Assembly: GCA_011389515.1 (NCBI GenBank)
Contig: JAABUA010000003.1
Location: 1-64,000 of the forward strand
Length of the DNA: 64,000 nt
Source of the DNA: Desulfobacteraceae bacterium
Lineage (GTDB): Bacteria; Desulfobacterota; Desulfobacteria; Desulfobacterales; Desulfosalsimonadaceae
Direction of reading: 5' to 3'
Shown here: positions 49,907 through 59,357 of the stretch, one piece after another
How the letters are laid out: every line of letters starts with the position of its first letter
How positions within the stretch are numbered: position 1 is the stretch's first letter
The notes under the pieces: generated by a model
Databases searched by the model: none
Told to the model about the DNA's origin: nothing
Seen by the model: the letters and a program-made list of their open reading frames with translations, nothing else
Program-made: the position numbers and the translations under genes

Positions 49907-50650
49907 TTATTCATTGAAGACGCCGGTTTCAATAAACCGGATCACCAGCTCGGCGGTTTCCCGGGTGTGGTGAATTTCATGATGGTTGTAAGGCACAACG
50001 ACAAAATCATCGAGACCGGGATAATACACGGAATCCACTTCCACCCGACCGTCATTTTCCGCTTCCAATAGCTGGCCGAGCACCAGGTTGCTTTTGTTTC
50101 CGGCGATTGCCCCGATTTTGGTTCCTTCCGGATCTTTCAGCCCCAGCGTGGCAACATACTCCGGCCGGAGCGAATCAAGGGTGGCAAAGGTTTCCACCAG
50201 CAAATCGGAAATATCTCCCGCCATTCCCGCAAGGGTGCTCCCCTGGTTTGGCGTGGCGATCAGCACGGCCTGCCCCACCCTTTCACACTGGGAAAAATGC
50301 GCCAGATAATAGCGGATCACCAACCCGCCGGTGCTGTGTCCGACCATGGCAACCGTTTGATCTTCCGGAATTCCCGAAAAAATTTCCTCCATTTCCCGGG
50401 CAAAAACGATGGCCGCATCCTCGACATGGTCAAATGTAAGGGGGAGATCCACCTTTACCGTTCTGTAGCCGGAAGCTTCAAGAAAATCGGCAAGGGTTCG
50501 CATATCCCTGCTGCCTTTGCTGTATCCGTGCAAAAGGATCACCGTTTTGGGCTCCCTGCCGACTTGTCCGCTTTCTTGGGTTTTCTGCACGGGGTTCTTG
50601 CAGGAGCCGAATATAACCATCAGTAAAAGGCCAAGGGCCAGGATGCGCAT
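49907..50650 (-). CDS. Alpha/beta-hydrolase lipoprotein, lipase-like
   Basis: 247 residues from the ATG at 50650, placed just after the stop of the upstream gene. The signal [12 protein letters not shown] ends in a lipobox. The hydrolase core shows [14 protein letters not shown] (oxyanion loop), [17 protein letters not shown] with the GHSTGG nucleophile elbow, and a C-terminal His in [11 protein letters not shown]. It resembles extracellular lipases or PGAP1-like hydrolases, anchored in the envelope. Substrate unknown. It is co-transcribed with the MltF-like gene. Confidence 0.85.
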   Translation of the reverse strand: MRILALGLLLMVIFGSCKNPVQKTQESGQVGREPKTVILLHGYSKGSRDMRTLADFLEASGYRTVKVDLPLTFDHVEDAAIVFAREMEEIFSGIPEDQTVAMVGHSTGGLVIRYYLAHFSQCERVGQAVLIATPNQGSTLAGMAGDISDLLVETFATLDSLRPEYVATLGLKDPEGTKIGAIAGNKSNLVLGQLLEAENDGRVEVDSVYYPGLDDFVVVPYNHHEIHHTRETAELVIRFIETGVFNE

Positions 50651-50657
50651 GTTTCTT

Positions 50658-52094
50658 CTATCCCTCGCTGAGTGCATTCAGCGTATTGTTCAATTCATTG
50701 TTCAGGATGTCATAGTAGTTCCGGATTCTTCTGACATATCTTACCGGTTCGGTCCCCCGGGCGTATCCATAGCGAAGATTCTCATAATACTGGGGCTGCG
50801 ATAAAAGCGGCAGCACCTCGCGGAATTCAACCCATAAATTCGGGTCCTTGCCCAGCACCCGGGCCAGTTTGCGCGCGTCATATACATGCCCCATTCCGAC
50901 ATTATATGCCGCCATTGCGACCCATGTCCGGTCCGGCTCCGGAATTTCTTCCGGAAGCCGTCCGCGCAGGTCGTTAAAATAGCGCGCACCCCCCATGATG
51001 CTTTCACGAATGTCAACGCGGTCATCGATGCCCAGCTGGCCGGCAGTCCGCAGCGTAAGCATCATCATCCCCCGCACCCCGGTGGGACTGCGTGCAAGCG
51101 GATCCCAGTGGGATTCCTGGTATGCCATTGCCGCCAGAAGCGACCAGTCGATGTTGTATATTTCACCCGCTTCTTCAAAAATATCCTTGTAATAGGGAAG
51201 CCTTTTTTGAATCCGTCGTTTAAAACGGGCGGTATCCACATAATCGAAAATTTCCACGTGCGCATAATATCTCCCGTAAAGTATGGTGGAGAGCAATTCG
51301 TCAACGCCGCCAAACCATTCTTCCATGCTTTGTTTGAGATCGTGCGCATCGGCAGGCAGGGCCCAGGCCAGTTCCTGCATTTCGGCAACCGGGAACGCGA
51401 CCACCAGTTCGGGCAGGTAGCGCCTGTTTAAAGAAACGATGTTTGAATCCGCGACAGCGCAGTCAATAGCCCCCTGCCAGACCCGCTCGAGAACCTGCTC
51501 TGTTGACAGTTCCCTCTCCTGCCAGTCAAGGTCCGGAAACTCCTCGCTCAACTCCATAAGCCTGTCCGCGTAGCTGCTTGCAGCAGTGACCTCGATGGAT
51601 ACATCTTTAATGTTTTCCATGGAACGGGGAATCTTTCCTCCCCTTCTGCAGATAAGCTGCTGCTGGACCTGGAAATAGGATGGGCCGAAAAGAAACTCTT
51701 TCTGCCTTGCTTCCGTAAGCGTAAGCCCGGCAGCGGCAAAATCGCCTTCACCTGCCGCAAGCGCCTCGAGCACTTCCTCCACGGTGCCGCGTGTTTCAAA
51801 CCGTATGTCAACACCAAGATATTCCGCATACGCGGAAACCAGGTCATACTCATACCCGGTCTCGCCGTCAGGACCGAAATAGTAGGTTGTGGGCGCGTTG
51901 CGGGTCAAAACGACCATCTCGCCGTTTTGAAGAATGGTATTTAACTTTCCCGGCTTCTCCTGCGCGTCTTCCTGCCGGCTGCAGCCCCCCGAAAACAGGA
52001 AAAACAGCAAAAGTATCATCAGTGCAGGCAGAAAATACCCGCAGCGATACGCACGCGATCTGTCAGGGGAAAAAAATGATGGCACGGATCTCAT
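50658..52094 (-). CDS. mltF: Membrane-bound lytic murein transglycosylase F-like lipoprotein
   Basis: 478 residues from the ATG at 52094, which begins a proper signal peptide (LLFFLFSGGCSRQ lipobox) and has AAGGAG 12 bases upstream; longer in-frame starts would bury the signal. The first part (about 50-290) is a periplasmic solute-binding type 3 domain (YYFGPDGETGYEYDLVSAYA, AAGEGDFAAAGLTLT). The second is a lytic transglycosylase domain with catalytic Glu in MAYQESHWDPLARSPTG, then MMLTLRTA and YNVGMGHV. It cleaves peptidoglycan at the outer membrane. The lipase-like lipoprotein gene follows after 7 bases. Confidence 0.92.
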   Translation of the reverse strand: MRSVPSFFSPDRSRAYRCGYFLPALMILLLFFLFSGGCSRQEDAQEKPGKLNTILQNGEMVVLTRNAPTTYYFGPDGETGYEYDLVSAYAEYLGVDIRFETRGTVEEVLEALAAGEGDFAAAGLTLTEARQKEFLFGPSYFQVQQQLICRRGGKIPRSMENIKDVSIEVTAASSYADRLMELSEEFPDLDWQERELSTEQVLERVWQGAIDCAVADSNIVSLNRRYLPELVVAFPVAEMQELAWALPADAHDLKQSMEEWFGGVDELLSTILYGRYYAHVEIFDYVDTARFKRRIQKRLPYYKDIFEEAGEIYNIDWSLLAAMAYQESHWDPLARSPTGVRGMMMLTLRTAGQLGIDDRVDIRESIMGGARYFNDLRGRLPEEIPEPDRTWVAMAAYNVGMGHVYDARKLARVLGKDPNLWVEFREVLPLLSQPQYYENLRYGYARGTEPVRYVRRIRNYYDILNNELNNTLNALSEG

Positions 52095-52383
52095 GAAGCG
52101 TGCTTTCTCCTTTATATTTCCTTCATATTCCATAAAGACTATCAGTATACTATTTTTTGCATCAATAGGCAACACGTCAAGAATATAACCCTTTTTCACC
52201 GGGCTGAAGTGCAAAAATCTCTTTTCATTTGAAAACACCCGTCATAGATATTACTTTTAGTTGGTTTTATTGTTTTGCATGGATGTTTGGTAAAAATACG
52301 ACTGTGCGTTTTTTACGACAAAGCAATATGGCGCCTGCCGGCCGTTGCCGTGAAATCGTGAACCGGACAACAAGGAGGTTTTA

Positions 52384-52887
52384 ATGAAGGAAAAGACCAG
52401 AAAAAATGTATACGATGCTTTTTTGGGTGAAGCAAAAGCATATTTCAGGCTCCTGGCATATGCGGAAAAAGCCGAAGAAGAAGATGTGCCCCAGGTCGCC
52501 CTGCTGTTTCGGGCCATAGCAGAGGCGGAGCGCGTGCACGCCACGTCCCATCTGAACCTGGTAAAGGATATACTGGTAAAGGATACGGATACGAACCTTG
52601 AAAAATCGTTTAAAAAAGAAAAATCGATCAGTCAGAACGAGTACCCGGATTTTATAAAAGAAGCCGAGGAGGAAGGGGAAAAAGCCGCCACCATTACCTT
52701 TTCTCATGCCCGGGATGCCGAGGCGCATCATGCAAAATTATACGAACAGGCCATCTATCATCTGATCAAAGACGAAGTTGCCGCCTACCACGTATGCCAG
52801 GTGTGCGGGTATGTCACGGAGAAAAAAATTCCGGACAAGTGCCCCATATGCGGCGCCCCTAAAGAAAAATTCAAAACGGTCGAATAA
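52384..52887 (+). CDS. Rubrerythrin-family protein
   Basis: 167 residues. A four-helix diiron domain has EAKAYFRLLAYAEKAEEE, IAEAERVHATSHL and DAEAHHAKLYEQA, supplying Glu and His iron ligands. The C-terminal rubredoxin-like site is CQVCGY-x11-CPICGAP. Rubrerythrins reduce hydrogen peroxide in anaerobes using rubredoxin electrons. Loss of a classical N-terminal Glu pair would need alignment to judge. AAGGAGG 4 bases before the ATG is an excellent ribosome site. The gene is solitary, flanked by long non-coding stretches. Confidence 0.93.
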   Translation: MKEKTRKNVYDAFLGEAKAYFRLLAYAEKAEEEDVPQVALLFRAIAEAERVHATSHLNLVKDILVKDTDTNLEKSFKKEKSISQNEYPDFIKEAEEEGEKAATITFSHARDAEAHHAKLYEQAIYHLIKDEVAAYHVCQVCGYVTEKKIPDKCPICGAPKEKFKTVE

Positions 52888-52909
52888 AACCCGCAAATAC
52901 CCCACCCCC

Positions 52910-52952
52910 AAAACACCGCCGCCCTGGAAAATCGAAAGGTCGGGGGTGTTTT
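52910..52952 (+). terminator. Possible terminator of the rubrerythrin gene
   Basis: AAAACACC (52910-52917) pairs with GGTGTTTT (52945-52952) across a 27-base loop that can pair further through C- and G-rich runs. The T run is short. Weak candidate. Confidence 0.4.
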
Positions 52953-53039
52953 GCCTCATAACCGCTGTTAATTATTTTTTCCGCTGTTCTTGACATCCGG
53001 TTCTTTTTTTTATTACAACCATTTTTACTTCGATAGCCG

Positions 53040-53178
53040 GAAAAATTAGACATGATGATCAGAAAGACCTCGTAGGGGCACCCCTTGCGGGTGCCCGGAA
53101 TCAGGGCACCCGCAAGGGGTGCCCCTACAGGCCCATATTCTGAGGGATTATTTATCGTGTTTATACAAGAATACAAAA
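53040..53178 (-). repeat. GTAGGGGCACCC palindromic element (P element), copy 2
   Basis: Perfect 25-base arms (53072-53096 and 53104-53128) around a 7-base loop. The flanks are also conserved in other copies: GACATGATGATCAG on one side and CCCATATTCTGAGG through TCGTGTTTATACAAG on the other, matching the inverse of 59091-59235. So the repeated unit is about 140 bases, not just the palindrome. Confidence 0.88.
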
Positions 53179-53180
53179 AA

Positions 53181-53332
53181 TGATGAACTCGTAAAAGTCT
53201 AATTTCAGATGGCGCCGTAAAAAGTTCAAGATCAAGGCTTGCGCAATTTCGAAGAATGCAGCGTACTTAGCCGTACGTAAAATTCTGAGAAATTGCGCGT
53301 AACGCAGATATTGGACTTTTTACGGTGCCATC
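53181..53332 (+). repeat. GTAAAAAGT hairpin element, copy 3
   Basis: Lead TGATGAACTCGTAAAAGTC, left end 53208-53225 paired with right end 53315-53332, and an apex almost identical to copy 2. It directly follows the P element; together they fill the gap 52888-53388 upstream of the RND operon. Confidence 0.88.
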
Positions 53333-53388
53333 AAAATTAGAACCCATCGCTTCATGGACGACGAACACGGTCTGGGAGAAAAAAACCG

Positions 53389-54570
53389 ATGCCTTCAGAA
53401 AAGAAAAGCATGATCAGCAGACTCATCACCCCTATTTTATTACTCGTTATGATTTTGATTATCACCGTTATCATTGCCAGGCGGGGGGATGAGGCAAAGG
53501 AAAACAACGACCAGCAAAGAGCAGCCCGGCCCATATCCGTCGAACTTGCGCCGGTCGTCGCAACGACCCTGCAGGACACCGTATTCGGCGTGGGTACGCT
53601 CGATCCCATGCAGACCGTGCAGATCAAGACCGAAGTGAACGGCAAGATCATGGCCGCCAACTTCGAAGAGGGAGGCTTTGTAGAAAAAAACCAGGTGCTA
53701 TTTGAAATTGAAGATGAAAAGATCACCAAGCACTATGAAGCCCGAAAAGCCGCCCTCGAATCCGCGCGTATACGCCTGGAAAACCTGAGGCGCAATTACG
53801 AACGGATCTCTACCCTTCGCGAACGAAACCTGGTTTCCGAAGACCAGTTTGATAATGCAAAAACCGAACTCGAAGCGGTCACGTCCGATCTGCAGCGGCT
53901 GGAGGTGGAGCTTTCCCTTGCGGAAAGAGAGGTAAGAGACACCATTGTCCGCGCGCCGTTTGACGGATATATTTCCCGGCAGCTTGTCGATCCCGGCACT
54001 TTTGTCACCGTGGGAACCCCCCTGGCCGTTGTTTATGAAATCGATCCGTTGCAGATATCTTTTTTTATCGCGGAAAGATACGCCGGCCGGGTGGAACGGG
54101 GGCAGGATGTGTTTGTCCATATTGCCTCCTATCCGGAAAAAAGCTTCAAAGGAAACGTAGACTTCATAAGCCCCGTCATTGATCAGGGCACCAGAAAGTT
54201 CAGGGTCCGGGCCAATATCGACAACCCCGAAAACATGCTCATGCCCGGCGCATTCGCATCCGCACGGCTCGTGATGGCCCTTCGGGAAGACCGCCCGGTT
54301 GTCCCGGAAGAATCGCTGGTAACAACGAGAGAAGGCTACATCGTCTATGTCGTCGATCCCGGCGGCGATACCGCAAGTATGCGGTCGGTGAAAACCGGGC
54401 TCCGGGAACCCGGCCGCGTTGAAATCATGGAAGGGCTTTCCGCGGGGGAACAGGTCGTGGTTTACGGCCATATGCAACTGGACGACGGCTCCCCGGTAAA
54501 CATTGTCAGCACGTGGGAAAAAGATTGGGCCGCTGATTCTGTCAACATGCCGATGGTACAGGGAGGTTGA
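53389..54570 (+). CDS. RND efflux periplasmic adaptor (membrane fusion protein)
   Basis: 393 residues. One N-terminal membrane anchor (LITPILLLVMILIITVIIA), then the lipoyl half GTLDPMQTVQIKTEVNGKI, a coiled-coil hairpin (about 110-175, rich in Glu/Arg/Leu), the second lipoyl half TIVRAPFDGYISRQLVDPG and beta-barrel DPLQISFFIAERYAGRV. It joins the inner-membrane pump encoded next to an outer-membrane channel; no TolC gene is present here. The pump start follows the stop by 4 bases. Confidence 0.95.
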   Translation: MPSEKKSMISRLITPILLLVMILIITVIIARRGDEAKENNDQQRAARPISVELAPVVATTLQDTVFGVGTLDPMQTVQIKTEVNGKIMAANFEEGGFVEKNQVLFEIEDEKITKHYEARKAALESARIRLENLRRNYERISTLRERNLVSEDQFDNAKTELEAVTSDLQRLEVELSLAEREVRDTIVRAPFDGYISRQLVDPGTFVTVGTPLAVVYEIDPLQISFFIAERYAGRVERGQDVFVHIASYPEKSFKGNVDFISPVIDQGTRKFRVRANIDNPENMLMPGAFASARLVMALREDRPVVPEESLVTTREGYIVYVVDPGGDTASMRSVKTGLREPGRVEIMEGLSAGEQVVVYGHMQLDDGSPVNIVSTWEKDWAADSVNMPMVQGG

Positions 54571-54574
54571 TCAC

Positions 54575-57500
54575 GTGATCTGGAATTTTTGCATCCGCCG
54601 CCCCGTTTTTACCATCGTCATCTTCATAGTCGTTGCCATCTTCGGGATTTACGGGTATCAGCAAATGCCGGTACAGGAAAACCCGGACGTTGAATTTCCC
54701 TACGTCAGCGTCTCGGTCATACTGCCCGGCGCCGCCCCCGAAATCATCGAACAGGAAATCGTGGAACCGCTCGAAGCTGAAATCAACGCCATCGAGGGGA
54801 TTCGCGTTCTGATGTCCACGTCACGGGATCAAATGGCCCAGATCGTTGCGGAATTTGAATTATGGCGCGACCAGGACCTTGCCGCCCAGGACGTTCGGGA
54901 TGCCGTGGAAAGGGCCCGGCGGCTGCTGCCTGAAGATGCGGAATCGCCCATTGTTCGAAAGCTGGATTTGGACGCGCAGCCCATCATGTGGATTGCCCTT
55001 GTGGGGGATGAAAGATGGGATGACACCCGTCTCAGCGAATATGCGGACAACATTCTCCGGCCGCAGCTTGAAACACTGCGCGGCGTTGGCCAGATCATGG
55101 TCGGCGGGGGGGGCAACTATGCCGTCCGCGTTCGTCTCGACACAAGACTGCTTGCCGCGCACGGCCTGACCGTCCAGGACGTGGTCGGCACGATCCAGCG
55201 GGAAAATGTCGATGTTCCTTCCGGCCGGATCGAAGGCCCATCGCGTGAGTTTATCATCCGCACAAAGGGGCAGTTCTCCGAAGCCAAACCCTTCAACGAT
55301 CTGATCATCACGTACCGGAACGGATCACCCATCCGGCTTTCCGATGTGGGGGAAGCAGTGGACGGTCTGCGAACCGAGCGGGTGCTTGCACGGTTTTCAG
55401 GCGTACCGAGCACCGGCCTGGGCATCGTCAAGCAAACCGGCGCCAATACGGTTGCACTTGCCGGGCTCCTCAAGGAATCCATTGAAGAATTGTCCAACGA
55501 TTTTCCCCCGGGGCTTAGGTACCGCATGGCAATGGACAGCTCCGAGTACATCGAGGAAAACATCCGGGATCTTTTGATCACCGTTCTGATCGCTTCTTCC
55601 CTGGTTATTTTCGTGGTTCTTGCTTTCCTTCGAAACTGGCGGGCAACAGTCGTCGTCGGTCTGGCCATTCCCACGTCCATTCTGGGAGGGCTTGCCGTTA
55701 TTTATCTGTTGGGTTTTTCCATCAACACGCTGACCCTCTTGGGGATGATCCTGGTGATCGGCATTGTGGTGGATGACGCCATTGTCGTGCTTGAACGAAA
55801 CTACATGCACATGGAAATGGGCGTCGACCCCGTACCAGCGGCCCGGGTGGGCACCACCGAAGTGGCATTCGCGGCCATTTCAAACTCTCTTTCCCTCGGC
55901 GCGGTTTTCATCCCGGTGGCCTTTACCGGCGGACTGATCGGCCGTTTCTTTTTCGAGTTCGGCCTGACTGTTGCCGCAACCGTTTTCACCTCCACGCTTG
56001 TGGCCCTCACCCTGACCCCGATGCTTTGCGCACGGGTCTTGCGATACAAGCCGGAGAAGGGCTACCTGTTTCAACTCTCCGAGCGGCACATCCGAAAGCT
56101 GGAATCCGGATATGCCTGGGTCCTGGGAAAAGCCCTCAAGCGGCGCTTTTTGTTAATTGCCATCGCGCTGTTTGCTTTTGTTTTGGGCATTATGGCACTC
56201 ATGGACATTCCCCGGGAGTTTGCCGCGGACCAGGACCGATCCAGGTTCATGCTCATCATTGAAACACCGGAAGGCGCGACAATCGAGGAAACCGACAGGT
56301 TCGCAAGAAAAATTGAAGCGATGCTGGAAGAAGACCCCAATGTCAGCCACCAATTTTTGGGCCTTGGCATGGCAAGACGGGGCATTGGGCAGCCCAACCA
56401 GGGAATGGCGTTTGTCACCCTGACACCCCGCCATGAAAGGGAGCTTCACCAGTTTGAAATCATGCAGCAATACCGGCAAAAGCTTGCCCAGCTGCCGGAA
56501 GGAAGGGCCTTTGCCGTGGAAATTACCCTCACGGGATCCGGCGGAGAGCCGGTGCAGGTGGTCCTGAAAAACCCGGACCTGCTCGAACTCGACCGCCTAC
56601 AGGAAACGGTCATGGACTGGATGGATACCCAGCCGGACCTGTTCGTCGGGATCCGCACAGACCTCGAACTCAACAAACCGCAGTTAAATGTGACCATCAA
56701 CCGGGACCGGGCCGCTGAAATGAACGTTTCGGTTTTCGAAATTTCAAACACCCTCCGATATCTTTTCGGAGAAGTCGATATCTCGAAAATTGAGAGACAG
56801 GGAGAAAGATACGATGTTTTGACGGATGTCATCGGCCGCGGGGAAATGACCCCGGACGTCTTGAAGGATGTATACGTGCGCAACAAGGCCGGAACCCTGG
56901 TGTCGCTGGACAATCTCGTTTCCTTTGAAGAAGCGGCGGGGCCCAGCCAGATCAACCGCTACAACCGGCTTCGCTCGGCAACGATTACAACGAACACCCC
57001 GCCGGGAGTCCCCATGGGCAATGCGGTTGCAGCACTGGAAAACTACCTTGAATCCGAGCTCCCACCCGGCACGGATTACGAGATGGCCGGCCTCTCCCAG
57101 ATATTCGCGGAATCGTTTTATTATCTATCCGTTACCATCTTGTTTTCCATCATCTTCATTTACCTTGTTCTGGCAGCCCAGTTCGAGTCCTTTATTCACC
57201 CGTTGACCATCATGACGGCGCTCCCTCTGGCAACGGTGGGCGCCTTTGGCTCCCTGTGGATTTTTGGCCTTAATTTCAACGTATACGCGTTTATCGGGGT
57301 CATCATGCTGATGGGAATGGTTACCAAGAACTCCATTTTGCTGATCGATTACACCAATACCCTTGTGGAAAGGGGGCAGACGCCCGTCGACGCGGCTTAT
57401 TCCGCCGCCAAGGAAAGGTTCCGCCCCATCCTCATGACGGCCATTTCGACCATCCTGGGGATGACGCCCATTGCGATCGGATTCGGCGCAGGGGGGGAAG

Positions 57501-57649
57501 CCAGGGCGCCATTGGGCCTTTCAGTGGCGGCCGGATTGATATCGGCCACTTTTCTCACCCTGCTGGTGATCCCGGTGGCCTATACCGTCTATGACCAGAT
57601 CGAGAAATTCCTTGCAGCCTTTTTCAGCCGTCAATCAAAATCCCGATAA
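54575..57649 (+). CDS. RND efflux transporter permease (AcrB/MexF-like family)
   Basis: 1024 residues from the GTG at 54575, which has GGAGG 8 bases upstream; starting farther upstream would add 24 residues read from the adaptor gene in another frame. The protein has twelve expected membrane helices and two large periplasmic loops. FPYVSVSVILPGAAPEIIE and YGYQQMPVQENPDVE form the first-helix region; GIVVDDAIVVLERN is the conserved fourth helix with the proton-relay Asp pair. The second half has MVTKNSILLIDYTN. It resembles drug or lipid exporters, not the metal-type CzcA. It is coupled to the adaptor and a small PII-like gene. Confidence 0.96.
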   Translation: MIWNFCIRRPVFTIVIFIVVAIFGIYGYQQMPVQENPDVEFPYVSVSVILPGAAPEIIEQEIVEPLEAEINAIEGIRVLMSTSRDQMAQIVAEFELWRDQDLAAQDVRDAVERARRLLPEDAESPIVRKLDLDAQPIMWIALVGDERWDDTRLSEYADNILRPQLETLRGVGQIMVGGGGNYAVRVRLDTRLLAAHGLTVQDVVGTIQRENVDVPSGRIEGPSREFIIRTKGQFSEAKPFNDLIITYRNGSPIRLSDVGEAVDGLRTERVLARFSGVPSTGLGIVKQTGANTVALAGLLKESIEELSNDFPPGLRYRMAMDSSEYIEENIRDLLITVLIASSLVIFVVLAFLRNWRATVVVGLAIPTSILGGLAVIYLLGFSINTLTLLGMILVIGIVVDDAIVVLERNYMHMEMGVDPVPAARVGTTEVAFAAISNSLSLGAVFIPVAFTGGLIGRFFFEFGLTVAATVFTSTLVALTLTPMLCARVLRYKPEKGYLFQLSERHIRKLESGYAWVLGKALKRRFLLIAIALFAFVLGIMALMDIPREFAADQDRSRFMLIIETPEGATIEETDRFARKIEAMLEEDPNVSHQFLGLGMARRGIGQPNQGMAFVTLTPRHERELHQFEIMQQYRQKLAQLPEGRAFAVEITLTGSGGEPVQVVLKNPDLLELDRLQETVMDWMDTQPDLFVGIRTDLELNKPQLNVTINRDRAAEMNVSVFEISNTLRYLFGEVDISKIERQGERYDVLTDVIGRGEMTPDVLKDVYVRNKAGTLVSLDNLVSFEEAAGPSQINRYNRLRSATITTNTPPGVPMGNAVAALENYLESELPPGTDYEMAGLSQIFAESFYYLSVTILFSIIFIYLVLAAQFESFIHPLTIMTALPLATVGAFGSLWIFGLNFNVYAFIGVIMLMGMVTKNSILLIDYTNTLVERGQTPVDAAYSAAKERFRPILMTAISTILGMTPIAIGFGAGGEARAPLGLSVAAGLISATFLTLLVIPVAYTVYDQIEKFLAAFFSRQSKSR

Positions 57650-57658
57650 AGGAAGATC

Positions 57659-57961
57659 ATGAAATTCGTTCATATTACATTCCGGTTTGAATACATGGAC
57701 CGGGTCGATCAAATCCTTGACGATAACGGGGTGGTCAACTATGTGCGGCATCCCACGGTACAGGGGAAAGGGATTGATGGAAAGCACTACGGATCAAAGG
57801 TGTTCCCCGGCAACTTTACCGTTGTTCAGGCCGTGGTGCCAGACGACAAGGTGGATAGCCTTCTTGCAGACCTGGAAGCCTTTGGGAAGAAAAAAGCCGC
57901 CCATCATCACCTGCGTGCGTATGTGCTTCCGGTGGAATCGATGATCGGTGCCGAATACTAG
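57659..57961 (+). CDS. Small PII-like protein downstream of an RND pump
   Basis: 100 residues, without signal peptide. The pattern KFVHITFRFEYMDRVDQIL, then GSKVFPGNFTVVQAVVPDDK and VDSLLADLEAF, followed by a late strand HHHLRAYVLPVE, fits a ferredoxin-like alpha/beta fold resembling PII signalling proteins. Short cytoplasmic proteins of this kind recur after RND pump genes and may sense a nucleotide or metal; the HHH run is suggestive of metal binding. It lies 9 bases after the pump gene with AGGAAG before the ATG. Function is not established. Confidence 0.7.
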   Translation: MKFVHITFRFEYMDRVDQILDDNGVVNYVRHPTVQGKGIDGKHYGSKVFPGNFTVVQAVVPDDKVDSLLADLEAFGKKKAAHHHLRAYVLPVESMIGAEY

Positions 57962-57991
57962 GCGCTTCTGCGCCTTGCCATCTGCTTGTTT

Positions 57992-58206
57992 GTAGGGGCA
58001 CCCCTTGCGGGTGCCCTGACTCCGGGCACCCGCAAGGGGTGCCCCTACGGGGTCTTTTGATCATAATGTCTATTGATAAATGCAATAATTGTAAAATACG
58101 GCAACAACCAGGCTTTCCGTATCCAAGTGACCCATTCTTTTCTTTCGATTTCGATTTCAATTGTCTATCAAAAAGATTGGGCCGAAAAACAATTTTGAAA
58201 TAGGTT
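57992..58206 (+). repeat. P element copy 3 joined to an H-element right half
   Basis: Perfect 25-base arms 57992-58016 and 58024-58048 with a 7-base loop, then the P flank TGATCATAATGTCTATTGAT, then ATACGGCAACAACCAGGC, hexamers TTTCGATTTCGATTTC and the H end TTTTGAAATAGGTTCTA. The left half of H is missing. It ends against the stop of the leftward phosphatase gene. Confidence 0.85.
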
Positions 58207-58986
58207 CTACGCGATCAGCGCCAACACTTCCGGCAGCAGCGCTTCTGTCGTGGACAGGGCCTCATTGGCATGGATCGTCGGGGTGCCATTCCAGTCGCCG
58301 AAATACCCTCCCGCTTCAGACAGTATCGGGGGGAACGGCGCACAGTCCCACAAACTCATGATGGGATCCAGCATCAGTTCGGCGCGCCCCGTTGCCACCA
58401 GGCAATGGCCGTAGGCATCCCCCCATCCCGCACGGAACCATGTCGCTTTCTGGATTTTTTCCCAGGCTTCCGCCCGGTTGAACATGGCAAAGCTTCCCGC
58501 GTCGGTAAAGGCCACGGTCGCCCGGTCCAAGGTGTTTACCTGTGACGTGCGGACCAGCCTGCTGTTTAACCGGCATCCGAGGCCGGTTCCCGCAGCGACC
58601 ATTTCATCTAAAGCCGGAAAATATACGACGCCCACTTCCACCCGGCCTTCGATTTCAAGGCCGATCAGCACGCTGTAGAGCGGCACCCCGTGAATAAACG
58701 ATTTGGTGCCGTCTATGGGATCAATGATCCACCGGTGGCTTTCATTTTCCCCCTCTGAAGTGCCGTATTCCTCGCCGATAATCACGTGGCCCGGAAATTT
58801 CCGTTCAATCCGCCTGCGGATCAGTTCTTCGGCTTTCCGGTCCGCTTCGGTCACCGGGGTATTGTCCGACTTGAAATCGGTGGGGATTTCTCCGTGAAAA
58901 TAACCGAGTGTCAGCCGGCCGGCGAGGTATGCCGTTTCCACGGCAAAATCAAGGTAGGATTGATACATCCGATTGATATTATTCAT
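58207..58986 (-). CDS. Inositol-monophosphatase family protein, histidinol-phosphatase-like
   Basis: 259 residues. Metal-binding motifs of the family: VTEADRKAEELI, VIIGEEYGT (Glu), WIIDPIDGTKSFIHG (Asp-Pro-Ile-Asp-Gly-Thr) and the late LWDCAPFPPILSEAGG. The sequence around SFIHGVPLYSVLIGLE and AGWGDAYGHCLVATGRAEL is closest to histidinol-phosphatase HisN-type enzymes, though inositol or 3'-phosphoadenosine-5'-phosphate phosphatase activity is possible. A hisF-like gene exists elsewhere in the window, but not nearby. The gene is monocistronic between repeats. Confidence 0.88.
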   Translation of the reverse strand: MNNINRMYQSYLDFAVETAYLAGRLTLGYFHGEIPTDFKSDNTPVTEADRKAEELIRRRIERKFPGHVIIGEEYGTSEGENESHRWIIDPIDGTKSFIHGVPLYSVLIGLEIEGRVEVGVVYFPALDEMVAAGTGLGCRLNSRLVRTSQVNTLDRATVAFTDAGSFAMFNRAEAWEKIQKATWFRAGWGDAYGHCLVATGRAELMLDPIMSLWDCAPFPPILSEAGGYFGDWNGTPTIHANEALSTTEALLPEVLALIA

Positions 58987-59019
58987 GGCGCAACTGCTTC
59001 CTTTTCTCTCCTCTTGTTT

Positions 59020-59357
59020 TAGAACCCTTCTCAGGTTTCCTTTTTTTCGAAATCGGTTTTTTCAAACCCACAGAACACGGCCTTTTATTTTTGCATTCTT
59101 GTATAGACACGATAAATATATACACAGAATATGGGCTTGTAGGGGCACCCCTTGCGGGTGCCCTGATTACGGGCACCCGCAAGGGGGGTGCCCCTACGAG
59201 GTCCTCCTGATCATCATGTCTATTGATACATGCAAAGAATTGTAAAATACGGCAACCGCCGTGCTTTTCGTGTCCAAAAGACCCATTTTATTCTTTCGAT
59301 TTCGATTGCGATTTCGATCCAACAAATAGGACCGAAGGACAATTTTGAGATAGGTTA
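59020..59357 (+). repeat. Composite element: P nested inside H (complete)
   Basis: Left H end TAGAACCCTTCTCA, CGAAATCGG and CACAGAACACGGC, then a full P element (arms 59139-59163 and 59171-59197, the second with two extra G), then ATACGGCAACCGCCGTGC, hexamers CGATTTCGATTGCGATTTCG and the right H end GAGATAGGTTATA. In simple H copies the two H halves are joined by a few bases, so P looks inserted at one site. Confidence 0.85.

Noticed and set aside
53040-53332. Adjacent palindromes considered as a CRISPR array
   Set aside because: The repeats are single, long and of different families, with no regular spacer length and no cas genes in the window.
54503-54574. Upstream start for the RND pump inside the adaptor gene
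   Set aside because: The GTG at 54575 has an ideal GGAGG and begins the usual first helix of the family.
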